A stretch of DNA of 64,000 bases, taken from assembly GCA_016235555.1 (NCBI GenBank), contig JACRKC010000004.1, forward strand, positions 19,978 through 83,977. Direction: 5' to 3'. How positions within the stretch are numbered: position 1 is the stretch's first letter; each line of letters starts with the position of its first letter. Below the pieces are notes generated by a model. It was not told where the DNA came from, ran no database searches, and worked only from the letters and a program-made list of their open reading frames with translations. Shown piece after piece: positions 8,741 to 16,444 of this stretch. The translations under genes and the position numbers were made by a program. The stretch comes from Verrucomicrobiota bacterium. GTDB taxonomy: Bacteria; Verrucomicrobiota; Verrucomicrobiia; Opitutales; Opitutaceae.

Positions 8741-8791
8741 AAATGCCAGCCTCGGCACCTCGGCTGCTACGGGGCAGATGGCTCGTCGTGG

Positions 8792-8846
8792 ACGAGGCGT
8801 CCCGCCTCGGGCGTTTGCAGACTGAGGCGGGACGCCTCAGCCACTA
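8792..8846. repeat. GAGGCGTCCCGCCTC palindromic repeat
   Basis: Arms ACGAGGCGTCCCGCCTCGG and CTGAGGCGGGACGCCTCAG are each palindromic and pair with one another. A single arm of the same family is found at 12558-12586. The right arm overlaps the last codons of the dehydrogenase gene ending at 8837, so the repeat supplies that gene's 3' end. Confidence 0.65.
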
Positions 8847-9883
8847 CTGTCACTACTGGTGAGTGACACGATGGCTTTGATCACGCCGGTCTCGGGTTTC
8901 AGCCAGGTGGGGAATGCTGCGATCATCGCATCGAAGGGCGCGCGGTGGGTGATCCACGGCTTGGTGTCGATGGTGCCCTCCTCGATGAGCCGGATGATGC
9001 GGGCGAAGTCGCGCGAAAGGGCGTTGCGCGAGCCGAGGAGGGTGAGTTCGCGGCGGTGCATCGCGGGCGCTTGCGGAAAGGAAATCTCCTGCTGCGTGAT
9101 GCCGACGAAAGCGACGCGGCCGCCGAAGGCGGCGTAGTTGAGCGCGTTGGCCATCGACTTGTGGTGGCCGGTGGCGTCGATCACGACGTCGGCGAGCTGG
9201 CCGTTGGTGATCGCGGAGAGCGCGGTGAGTTCGGAGCCGTCGCCGCGGGCCACGATGGTGTGAGGCACGCCCATTTTCTCGCGGCAGAAGGCGAGGCGGG
9301 CTTCGTTGATGTCGGCGACGATGCACGTGGCGCCGGCGACCTTGACGAATTCGATCGCGGAAAGGCCGATGGGGCCGGCGCCGATGACGAGGACGTTTTC
9401 CCCGGCGCGCACGGCGGCGCGGTCGACGGCGTGGCAGCCGATGGCGAGGGTCTCGACGAGGGCGAGTTGTTCGAAGGAGAGCTTCCGGGAGACGTGGAGC
9501 TTGCGCGCGGGGAGCAGCATGCGCTCGCACATGCCGCCGTCGCACATCACGCCGAGGGTCTGGTGCGACTCGCAGCAGTTGGTGAGACCGCGGCGGCACG
9601 AGTAGCAACGCTGGCAGTTGATGTAGGGCTCGACGGAACAGCGATCGCCGGGGGCGACGTTCGTGACGCCCTCGCCGACGGCGAGCACCTCGACGCCGAG
9701 TTCGTGTCCGGGGATGCGCGGGTAGGAGTAGAACGGCATCTTGCCGAGGTAGCCGCCGTAGTCGGTGCCGCAGATCCCGATGCGGTGGACGCGCAACAGC
9801 GCCTCGCCCGGACCGGGGGCGGCGGGCTCAGGGAGATCGAGCGGGCGGAAATTTTTCGGAGCGTCGAGGCTGATAGCTTTCAT
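8837..9883 (-). CDS. Zinc-dependent medium-chain alcohol/sugar dehydrogenase
   Basis: A 348-residue MDR-superfamily enzyme from ATG 9883. Catalytic zinc ligands are visible at C38, H60 and E61 (GICGTD, PGHE), and structural zinc ligands at C90, C93, C96 and C104. The Rossmann nucleotide motif is VIGAGPIGLSAIEF, followed by an acidic residue (ADINE) at the end of beta-2, which favours NAD+. The family includes threonine, sorbitol and galactitol/galactonate dehydrogenases. Beside FucU, an aldo/keto reductase and a TIM-barrel isomerase, oxidation of a sugar acid or deoxysugar is likely; L-fucose or L-galactose catabolism is the best guess. It is the last gene of the unit, separated from the reductase by an 86-base gap that holds a palindromic repeat. 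Confidence 0.85.
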   Translation of the reverse strand: MKAISLDAPKNFRPLDLPEPAAPGPGEALLRVHRIGICGTDYGGYLGKMPFYSYPRIPGHELGVEVLAVGEGVTNVAPGDRCSVEPYINCQRCYSCRRGLTNCCESHQTLGVMCDGGMCERMLLPARKLHVSRKLSFEQLALVETLAIGCHAVDRAAVRAGENVLVIGAGPIGLSAIEFVKVAGATCIVADINEARLAFCREKMGVPHTIVARGDGSELTALSAITNGQLADVVIDATGHHKSMANALNYAAFGGRVAFVGITQQEISFPQAPAMHRRELTLLGSRNALSRDFARIIRLIEEGTIDTKPWITHRAPFDAMIAAFPTWLKPETGVIKAIVSLTSSDSSG

Positions 9884-9893
9884 GGTGGAGGAG

Positions 9894-9954
9894 GTAGGAG
9901 CCTGCTTGCAGGCGATTCGCGCACGGATGAAATCGCCTGCAAGCAGGCTCCTAC
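9894..9954. repeat. GTAGGAGCCTGCTTGCAGG palindromic repeat
   Basis: Arms at 9894-9917 and 9931-9954 are perfect reverse complements of 24 bases, and each arm contains an internal CCTGCTTGCAGG palindrome. The same family is seen at 16303-16388, 42547-42635 and, as a single arm inside a gene, at 51650-51675. Confidence 0.9.
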
Positions 9955-9969
9955 AACACGCAGTTGGGC

Positions 9970-10902
9970 TCAGTTGTTTTCCGGCAGACCTTCGAGGTGG
10001 CCGAGGTTTTTCACGGGGGCGAAGAGCGCCTGCACATCGGCGAGGAGTTGCTGGTCGAGGGGCTCGGAGGCCCACCGGGCCCAGGCGCGGATGTTGGCGG
10101 GGTTGGCGCTGCCGGCCACCGTGGTGGTGATGTCGGGGTGTTGGAGGGAGAATTGCAGCGCGAGTTTCGCGATGTCGGTGCCGCGGCTGGCGCAGAGGGC
10201 GGCGGCGGCGCGCGCGGCGGTCTTCACGGGCTCGGGCTCCTTCAACCACGCGGGGAGCGGGGCGTTGGTGAGGAGGCGGGCGGAGAACGGGCCGGCGTTC
10301 ATCGCGCCGACGCCGCGGGCTTTCAGGTAGGGCACGATCTCGTCGGAGAAGCGGGTGTTTTGCAGCGTGTGCTGGTTGTAGCTGAGCACGCAGTCGACGG
10401 TGGTCTGTTCGAGGATGAACTTGAAAATCTTCATCGGGTAGCCGCTGAAGCCGATGTAGCGGACCTTGCCGGCTTTTTGGATTTTGCGGAGCGCGGGCAG
10501 CGTCTCGTCGACGATCTGCTGCATAGGGACGAACTCGATGTCGTGGCAGAGAATGATGTCGAGGTGATCGGTGCCGAGGCGGTGGAGCGAGACGTCGACG
10601 CTCTCGGCAACGCGCTTGGCGGAGAAATCAAAATGCGCGAGGTCGTAGCGGCCGAGCTTGGTGCAGAGCGTGTAGCGGTCGCGCGGCACGCCCTTCAGCG
10701 CGATACCGAGGAGCACCTCGCTCATGCCGCGGCCGTAGAACGGCGAGGTGTCGATGAAGTTGAGACCGCAGTCGAGGGCGACGCGCACGCTGGAGAGCGC
10801 CTCGTCGAGGGTGACGTGGCGGAACTCGGCGCCGAGCGAGCTGGCGCCGAAACTGAGAACCGGGAGTTGGAGGCTGGTCGAGCCGAGGCGGCGGGTTTGC
10901 AT
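9970..10902 (-). CDS. Aldo/keto reductase, L-fucose/L-galactose dehydrogenase type
   Basis: A 310-residue TIM-barrel oxidoreductase with the full AKR tetrad: D51, Y56, K82 and H120 (FIDTSPFYG, CTKLG, ILCHD). The combination of SEVLLGIAL near Y56 with LHRLGTDHLDIILCHD resembles the L-galactose / L-fucose (D-threo-aldose) dehydrogenase branch of AKRs, which oxidise the sugar to its lactone with NAD(P)+. The FucU mutarotase gene directly upstream supplies the needed anomer, which supports this reading. A 78-base gap between them holds a perfect 25-bp palindrome (10935-10959), so this gene and the dehydrogenase after it may have their own regulated promoter. The exact substrate is inferred. Confidence 0.85.
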   Translation of the reverse strand: MQTRRLGSTSLQLPVLSFGASSLGAEFRHVTLDEALSSVRVALDCGLNFIDTSPFYGRGMSEVLLGIALKGVPRDRYTLCTKLGRYDLAHFDFSAKRVAESVDVSLHRLGTDHLDIILCHDIEFVPMQQIVDETLPALRKIQKAGKVRYIGFSGYPMKIFKFILEQTTVDCVLSYNQHTLQNTRFSDEIVPYLKARGVGAMNAGPFSARLLTNAPLPAWLKEPEPVKTAARAAAALCASRGTDIAKLALQFSLQHPDITTTVAGSANPANIRAWARWASEPLDQQLLADVQALFAPVKNLGHLEGLPENN

Positions 10903-10934
10903 GGAGGTGAGAAGGGTGAAAATCCGGCTGCGCA

Positions 10935-10959
10935 GTTTGTAACGTAATACGTTACAAAC
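10935..10959. promoter_or_regulatory. Perfect 25-bp operator-like palindrome
   Basis: The half-site GTTTGTAACGTA is followed by a single central A and then the exact complement TACGTTACAAAC. The site is AT-rich in a very GC-rich setting and lies 33-57 bases before the start codon of the aldo/keto reductase. It looks like a binding site for a dimeric repressor or activator of the sugar module, and it is unlike the GC-rich dispersed repeats and occurs once in this window. No regulator gene is adjacent. Confidence 0.7.
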
Positions 10960-10980
10960 GCGGAGGGCCGCGGAGTGGGG

Positions 10981-11427
10981 TCAGGCGGTGCGGCAGCCGA
11001 CGGTGAGGAGGACGTTGGCCCAGAGGGCTTGGTCGGCGGTCTGGATGGTGAGGACGTGATCGGGGCTCTCGACGGCGCGGTAGAAATCCCACTTGAGGAT
11101 CGGTTCGATTTTGAGGGCGGGATTCGCGTCGGTGGCGATGGCGCGGAACTCGGCCCAGGCGGGCGGCTCGCCGAACTTGGCGTAAGGATCGTCGGGCGGG
11201 ATGCCCATCGTGTTGATGGCGTCGACCGGGACGGCAGTGAGGAGGGTGCGCAGGACTTGGGCGACGGTGACGACTCCGGGGGCGAGGTTGAGCGAGACGA
11301 CCTCGGCGTGCGGGCCGCGTTTGGTGGAAGCGGGGTAGTTGCCGTCGGCGATGAGGATTTTCGCGTGGTGGCCGGCGCGGGCGCAGACGCGGAGGATGTC
11401 GGGGTGGAGGAGCGTGGTCTTGAGCAT
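10981..11427 (-). CDS. fucU: RbsD/FucU-family mutarotase (L-fucose mutarotase)
   Basis: A 148-residue protein of normal FucU length. The N-terminal LLHPDILRVCARAGHHAKILIADGNYPA block holds the conserved His (H20) and Asp (D28) of the mutarotase site. Further family marks are TKRGPHAEVVSLNLAPG and INTMGIPPDDP, the FucU rather than RbsD form. It interconverts anomers of L-fucose or a related sugar in the cytosol. It starts 5 bases after the stop of the isomerase gene, so the two are translationally linked. The start is ATG at 11427, not the far upstream codons of the same open frame, which shadow the isomerase gene. Confidence 0.9.
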   Translation of the reverse strand: MLKTTLLHPDILRVCARAGHHAKILIADGNYPASTKRGPHAEVVSLNLAPGVVTVAQVLRTLLTAVPVDAINTMGIPPDDPYAKFGEPPAWAEFRAIATDANPALKIEPILKWDFYRAVESPDHVLTIQTADQALWANVLLTVGCRTA

Positions 11428-11432
11428 GACGG

Positions 11433-12251
11433 TTACGGCGCGGCGGTGAAACGGCGGAAGGAGGCGATGGTTTCGCGGGCGGCGGTGTCGGCGTCCGGGA
11501 GCGGAATGACTTCGGCCGAGAGGTAGCCGGCGTAGTTGAGCGAGCGGAGTGCGGCGATCACCGGTGGGACGACGGTGTGGCCGAGGCCGATGGCGCGGCG
11601 GTTGGAGTCGGCGAAGTGCACGTGGCCGACGAGCGGGCCGACTTCGCGAAGCGCAGGGGCGAGGTCGGGCTCCTCGATGTTCATGTGAAACAGATCGCAG
11701 AGCACGCGGACAGCGGGCGCACCGATCGAGCGGAGCCACGCGGCGGCGTCGGCCTGGCGGTTGAAGAGGTTGGTCTCGTAACGATTGAGCGGTTCGTAGA
11801 GCAACACGGTGCCGCGGCTCGCGGCGTGGGCGCCGAGATCGGCGAGGGCGTCGGCGAACCAGGCGAGGGCCTGTTCGCGGGCGACCGGAGCTTCGACGCG
11901 GCCTTGCATCGAGCCGATGATCGCGGGGGCGCCAAACTCTGCGGCGGCGTCGATGAGGGCGCGGATGAACTCGCGGGCGTCGCGGCGGATGGCGGGATCG
12001 ACGTGCGTGAGCGTGAGTTTGCGGACGACCCAGCCGGCGCCGGTGCCGAGGGCGGCGAGTTGGAGGCGATGGTGGGTGAGGATGCGCGCGAGCCCGGCGC
12101 GATCGAGTTCGGCGGCGGAGCGGGGAAAAACTTCGAGGGCATCGAAGCCGAAGGTAGCGGCGCGGGCGGCGGCGTCGGCGAGGCCGGAGGTGAAGACGAA
12201 GGGGCCGCCGGCGGTTTCGGGGACGAGCGAAACGGTGATGGCGGATTTCAT
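11433..12251 (-). CDS. Sugar isomerase/epimerase, xylose-isomerase-like TIM barrel
   Basis: A 272-residue AP-endonuclease-2-like TIM barrel from ATG 12251. Metal ligands expected of the family are visible: E153 (YEPLNRYE), D186 (LCDLFHMNIEE), H212 (GHVHFADSNR) and E247 (SAEVIP). Members isomerise or epimerise ketoses and sugar acids or act on inositol derivatives. It is the first gene of the four-gene sugar module. Upstream lies a 341-base region with repeats and the terminator of the TonB-dependent receptor, so the module is probably transcribed separately from the receptor. The open frame upstream of 12251 is repeat sequence and is not counted. Confidence 0.82.
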   Translation of the reverse strand: MKSAITVSLVPETAGGPFVFTSGLADAAARAATFGFDALEVFPRSAAELDRAGLARILTHHRLQLAALGTGAGWVVRKLTLTHVDPAIRRDAREFIRALIDAAAEFGAPAIIGSMQGRVEAPVAREQALAWFADALADLGAHAASRGTVLLYEPLNRYETNLFNRQADAAAWLRSIGAPAVRVLCDLFHMNIEEPDLAPALREVGPLVGHVHFADSNRRAIGLGHTVVPPVIAALRSLNYAGYLSAEVIPLPDADTAARETIASFRRFTAAP

Positions 12252-12324
12252 GCGCGAAGGAAAAGCACAGTGGGAGCGCCGCCACGGGGCGAGGGGGAAA
12301 TTTTTTTGGAAAGCGGAAAGTAAA

Positions 12325-12491
12325 GATCCCCGGAGCAAGCTCCGGGGCATTTGACCAAACCTCGATGTTCCGCTCCCAACCGCGCCGGTTTTGTGGCACG
12401 GGTCTGCCGACCCGTGATCCACTTCGCCACGGGTCAGGAGACCCGTGCCACCTCCAACCAAGGCGAAGCAAGCTTCGCAGTATCGGCCCCA
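12325..12491. mobile_element. Composite palindromic element, copy 1
   Basis: This element fills half of the 341-base gap 12252-12592. The left module is CCCCGGAGCAAGCTCCGGGG followed by CATTTGACCAAAC; the right module contains AAGGCGAAGCAAGCTTCGC and GTATCG. Between them sits a different palindrome (arms around CACGGGTC at 12396-12450). The copy at 50308-50474 has the same outer modules but another inner palindrome. The rest of the gap holds the terminator at 12497-12528 and a single GAGGCGGGACGCCTC arm at 12558-12586; no gene was seen. Confidence 0.7.
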
Positions 12492-12496
12492 CGACG

Positions 12497-12528
12497 AATA
12501 AAAAGCGCCGGTCGGTGGGACCGGCGCT
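12497..12528 (-). terminator. Rho-independent terminator of the TonB-dependent receptor gene
   Basis: A ten-base-pair stem AGCGCCGGTC / GACCGGCGCT (504-513 with 519-528) has a five-base loop and is followed on the minus strand by TTTTATT. It lies 65 bases after the receptor stop codon. Confidence 0.85.
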
Positions 12529-12592
12529 GGGGGAGTGCCAAGCGGGAGATCGATCAAACACGAGGCGGGACGCCTCGTCCACTACGGTGGCG

Positions 12593-15500
12593 CTACAAGT
12601 CGAAGGTCGCGGTGAGGATGAACTGTCGTGGGTCGACGATGCGATAGGAGTTTTTGGTCCCGTCGGGATAGGCGCCGATGGGCTGGAGCCGGCCGCTCTC
12701 CTGAATGTTGCGGACGTTGAGCTGGAGCGTGGCGGACACTTTGTCGGCCCACAGCTTCATGCGGTAGCGGGCATTGAGGTCGATGTAGGTGTGCGCGCGG
12801 TTGTAGATGGGATTGGTGCGGTCGAGGGCGATGTAGACGCCCGCGGCGTCCTTGATGCCGTAGTAGCCGATGGCGCCCTTGTCCTCCCAGCGGAGGGCGC
12901 CGCCCACGCTGACGTTGCGGAGGATGCGGTGCTCGGTGATGCCGCGCAGGTCGAAACGCGTGCTCGCGCGCACATTCCAGCGGCGGACGCCCGGGTCGGC
13001 GGTGCCCTCGGCCTGCTTGATGACGTTGAAGGGCGAGCCGATGAAGGTGGCGTAGTTTGCGGCCGGAGTCTGGCTGCCGGCGTAGCTTTGATTCCACCAC
13101 AGGCCGGCGGTGTTGCCCGCGGTGGCGGCGAGGCCGCCCGGGGCTGTGGAACCGATGCGCGGATCCTTGACGGTGGTCCAGATGGGCAGGCGCTGATTAA
13201 GCCAGCGCTGCACGTCGTCGGAGACGTTCTGGTTGAACTGCTGGGTTTCGGTGACGTTGGCCGAGACGGTCCAGTAGTTCGCCGGGTTGTAATTCAACTC
13301 GATCTCGGTGCCCTTGGCGATGCGGTCGTTGGTGGAGGAAATGAGGCCGGCGTTGAAGTAATCGCGCAGGGTGTTGCGCAGTTCGGTGGTCAGGCCCATT
13401 TGCCGCGAAACCTCGGTATCGATTTGCGCGGCGGTCCAGGTGGGGTTGGCCCAGGCGACCCACGCGGTGGCCTGCGTTTCGAAGAGGAAGCCGGCGGTGG
13501 AGGCCACATCATGGCGGAGCGTGCGCTGGGCGATCGTGCCGGCGTCGCCGTTGCGGTTGTCGAGCTGCGCGGTGCGCCAGAAATTCACGGAGAGGACGAA
13601 TTTGTCCGACAGCGTGAGCGAGAAGCCGCGATCCTTGCCGGTGCCGTGGGGGTTCGGCAGCTCCTGCAGGAAGAGGCTGAAGCGCGGGTCCTGCGGGGTG
13701 AAGCTGTTCGATTCGTTGTAGCGGAGCGTCAGGCCACGGAGCAACTGGCCGAAGTATCCGCCCGCGCCGCCGCCGCCGGCCAGCTGGTCGATGCGGGACC
13801 AGCCGTGGAAGGGCTTGAGCACGACGCCGCTCTGCTCGGTCTTGCCGAAGCGGTTCGAGCGATAATTCGGCGCCCAGTGATCGATGGACTCGTAGTCGAA
13901 GGTGATGCCGTCGGGGTTCAGGCGCTGCGGCGAGGAGCCTTGCTTGACGAGCTGCCGATCCTGGCGGCGGCCAAACGTGGTCACGATGCGGTCGTCCCAG
14001 AAATGGCTTTGGACGAGGCCGCCGAGGGTCTTGATGATCGTGAGCGAATTATTGCCGGCGCCGGCGCGATCGGTGGTGGCGGCCTGGGAGATGAGGACGG
14101 GTTCGTTGATGAAGCCGGTGTTGCCGTTGCCGTAGCGGAAGTTGTAGGTGCCGTATTTGAAATCGTAGGGCGCGTAGTCGATGTTGTTGCCCGCGTTGTC
14201 GCCGAGGTAATAGCGCCAGTAGCCGCGGGTGATGTTGGCCGCGGCGGCGGCACCGCCGGTGATGTTGCCCTGGTTGACGCGCGAGGCGCCGGCGGGAATC
14301 CACGCGTGGGTGTCGGCGATGCCGTCTTTCCACGAGTAGCGGCGGTTGACGCGGTATTTGTATTCGTCGTAGCCGGAGATCTGGTGGAGGCCGAGCCAGC
14401 GGAGCAGGCCTTCGCGCTTGGTGAGGTTGAGCTGGTAGGCGAGCTGCGCGCGGTAGGTGTCCCAGCGCTGGGGCTGATCGAGCGTGAACGGCTGGTCGAT
14501 GCCGACGTAGGGCCGGAGGTAGAAGGGATTGGGGCTGCCATCGAGGAGCTTCTCATTGGGATCGATGAGGAGCTGGCCGGACTGGCCGTTGGCGTTGAGC
14601 TCGCCGACGGTGACCCGGGAGTAGCGCTTCGAGTCCTCGCGCATCGCGGAGAGTTGGACGTCCAGCCGCTGCGACGGGGTGTCGAGGAGGTTCTGGTCGA
14701 GCGTGGCCTGGCTCGTGGCCGAGCGATCCGTGAAACGGTTGATGGCGGCGAGATTGACGCTCTCCCAGTCGTAGAGCGCCTTGTCGTTGACCGCGGGCGT
14801 GGTGGTGAAGAGCGGTTGCCCCGAGGGGCGGCCGGCCACGATGCCCGCGCCGGCGTTCACGGACTGCAGGCGCACGGTGTTGAAGGTCGTGCCCGTGACG
14901 GCGGCGGCACCGGTGCCGGGATTGGTGGAGAGCGTGGCGCCGCCCGTGCCGAGGTATTCGAGCCCGCTTGGTCCGACGTAGGCGTAGAAGCGACCGCTGC
15001 CGGTGAAGTTGCGGTTGAACCATTGGGTCACGGTCGCGGTGTCGCTGGTGATGGGCGTCGTCGTGCCGACGCCGCCGGCGCCGATGGTCTGGCCGCCGAC
15101 GTGGATGACCTGCGCGACGGGATCCCACGTGGGCCGGCCGTTGGCGATCCAGTAGGAGACGCTGTCGCGCGGCGGAGAGGCGTTGGGCCGGTTGCCGTTG
15201 GTGCGCGCATACAGGTGCGAGAGACCGATGCGGGTCGTCTTGAACGGTTGGTAACGCAGCATGCCGTTGTAGCGGACGGTATTTTGGCCGGAAGGCTTGC
15301 GGGTGTAGGCGTCGTGCTGGAAGGCGCCGCTGGCGCGCACGGCGAGCTTGTTGCGCAGGAGCACGCGATTGACGTCGAGGCTGGTGCGGTAGCCGCCCCA
15401 GTCGTCGCCGCGCAGCTGAAACTGCGAGCGATCACGGGTGAGGTTGGCGCCGGCGGTGACCTGGTTGACGGTGCCGGAGGGATTGCCGAGGCCGAAGACG

Positions 15501-16126
15501 TTGGCGTTGGGGCCGCGGCTGACCTCGACGGCATCGAGCACGAGCGGGTCGAGCGGCGTGCGGCCCATGGTCTCGAAGTTGCCGAGCGAGACGTTGGCGG
15601 CGCCGATGCCGCGCACCCGGTTGGCCTGCGTGGGGTTGAGGCTCACGTTTTCCGATACGCTGCCATTGCGATCGATCGTGTAGTCGGTGTAGGTGCCGGT
15701 GCCCTCGGTGCCCGCGGTGTAGAGGAAGACGTCGTTGATATCGAGCATGGCGAAGTCGGCCATCTGCTCCTTGGTGACGACGGTGATGGACGAGGCCAGG
15801 TCCTCGAGCTTCGAGTTGAAGCGCGTGCCGGACATGGTGTTGGAGGCGTAATAACCCTTGGCGTCGGAGACGACCTCGAAGGGCGAGAGCGCGATGATTT
15901 CCTCGCCGGACCCGGGCGCGGTGGCGATCTTCTTCTGGTCGGCCGCGAGGGCGGCGGCTTCATCGGCGTCGAGGCGGCCGTTTTTATTTTTGTCGTAGCG
16001 GGCGAGGGTGGCGGCGTCGGGCGCGGGGGCGGCTTGGCCGCGGACGAACGGGGCAGCAGCGGTCAGGCAGAGTTGCCCGAGGAGCAGACGCGACAAAGCG
16101 CGGAGTGAACGGTGGCTTGGGTTCAT
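12593..16126 (-). CDS. TonB-dependent outer-membrane receptor with N-terminal EF-hand
   Basis: A 1177-residue receptor from ATG 16126. Residues 1-30 look like a signal peptide ending at RGQA. Residues 45-56 (DKNKNGRLDADE) form a complete EF-hand calcium loop. The EEIIALSPFEVV stretch (about 75-86) and a plug domain (SSITVVTKEQM, DAVEVSRGPNANVFGLGNPSGTVN) follow, then a long beta-barrel ending in the aromatic-terminated ATFDL. It imports a bulky ligand, most likely an oligosaccharide, across the outer membrane using TonB energy. The nearest metabolic genes are the fucose-type module downstream, but a terminator separates them. The EF-hand before the plug is a lineage-specific addition. No SusD-like partner is present. 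Confidence 0.93.
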   Translation of the reverse strand: MNPSHRSLRALSRLLLGQLCLTAAAPFVRGQAAPAPDAATLARYDKNKNGRLDADEAAALAADQKKIATAPGSGEEIIALSPFEVVSDAKGYYASNTMSGTRFNSKLEDLASSITVVTKEQMADFAMLDINDVFLYTAGTEGTGTYTDYTIDRNGSVSENVSLNPTQANRVRGIGAANVSLGNFETMGRTPLDPLVLDAVEVSRGPNANVFGLGNPSGTVNQVTAGANLTRDRSQFQLRGDDWGGYRTSLDVNRVLLRNKLAVRASGAFQHDAYTRKPSGQNTVRYNGMLRYQPFKTTRIGLSHLYARTNGNRPNASPPRDSVSYWIANGRPTWDPVAQVIHVGGQTIGAGGVGTTTPITSDTATVTQWFNRNFTGSGRFYAYVGPSGLEYLGTGGATLSTNPGTGAAAVTGTTFNTVRLQSVNAGAGIVAGRPSGQPLFTTTPAVNDKALYDWESVNLAAINRFTDRSATSQATLDQNLLDTPSQRLDVQLSAMREDSKRYSRVTVGELNANGQSGQLLIDPNEKLLDGSPNPFYLRPYVGIDQPFTLDQPQRWDTYRAQLAYQLNLTKREGLLRWLGLHQISGYDEYKYRVNRRYSWKDGIADTHAWIPAGASRVNQGNITGGAAAAANITRGYWRYYLGDNAGNNIDYAPYDFKYGTYNFRYGNGNTGFINEPVLISQAATTDRAGAGNNSLTIIKTLGGLVQSHFWDDRIVTTFGRRQDRQLVKQGSSPQRLNPDGITFDYESIDHWAPNYRSNRFGKTEQSGVVLKPFHGWSRIDQLAGGGGAGGYFGQLLRGLTLRYNESNSFTPQDPRFSLFLQELPNPHGTGKDRGFSLTLSDKFVLSVNFWRTAQLDNRNGDAGTIAQRTLRHDVASTAGFLFETQATAWVAWANPTWTAAQIDTEVSRQMGLTTELRNTLRDYFNAGLISSTNDRIAKGTEIELNYNPANYWTVSANVTETQQFNQNVSDDVQRWLNQRLPIWTTVKDPRIGSTAPGGLAATAGNTAGLWWNQSYAGSQTPAANYATFIGSPFNVIKQAEGTADPGVRRWNVRASTRFDLRGITEHRILRNVSVGGALRWEDKGAIGYYGIKDAAGVYIALDRTNPIYNRAHTYIDLNARYRMKLWADKVSATLQLNVRNIQESGRLQPIGAYPDGTKNSYRIVDPRQFILTATFDL

Positions 16127-16444
16127 GGCGTGAATGGAGAGAAAGCGTGAGCGCAACAGGCGGCCGGGGGGCGGTGTCCTCGGGAAAGGACACGTGTCGT
16201 AATAGAAGCGGCCGGAGCGTTGGCGCAACTCGTATTCTCGGACTCGAAATCGGACAATCCGATGAGGATGAAAACGGAGATTCAGCGCTGCGAAGCGTGA
16301 GGGTAGGAGCCTGCTTGCAGGCGATTCCGGAGGTGGCGCGCTGGTCGCACCACCAATACCAAACCATCGCCTGCAAGCAGGCTCCTGCCTTCCGTTGGCG
16401 AAAGCCACTCGGCGCGACGCGCGTCGAGCAGCTGTAGACTCTGC
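16127..16444. other. Gene-free 318-base region with a palindromic repeat
   Basis: This gap lies between the starts of the receptor gene and the end of thrS. It holds one GTAGGAGCCTGC-family inverted repeat (arms 16303-16325 and 16365-16388) close to the thrS end. The part next to 16127 must contain the receptor promoter and leader, but no convincing -35/-10 pair was seen. Confidence 0.6.
16303..16388. repeat. GTAGGAGCCTGCTTGCAGG palindromic repeat, copy 2
   Basis: The left arm GGTAGGAGCCTGCTTGCAGG and the right arm with CGCCTGCAAGCAGGCTCC are separated by about 40 unrelated bases, compared with 13 in the copy at 9894. The right arm has one change at its outer end. Confidence 0.88.

Noticed and set aside
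12365..16108. Plus-strand open frame of 1247 codons opposite the TonB-dependent receptor gene
   Set aside because: It is rich in Gly, Val, Ala and Glu without domain motifs, and arises because GC-rich codons of the receptor gene leave the opposite strand open. The receptor reading is unmistakable.
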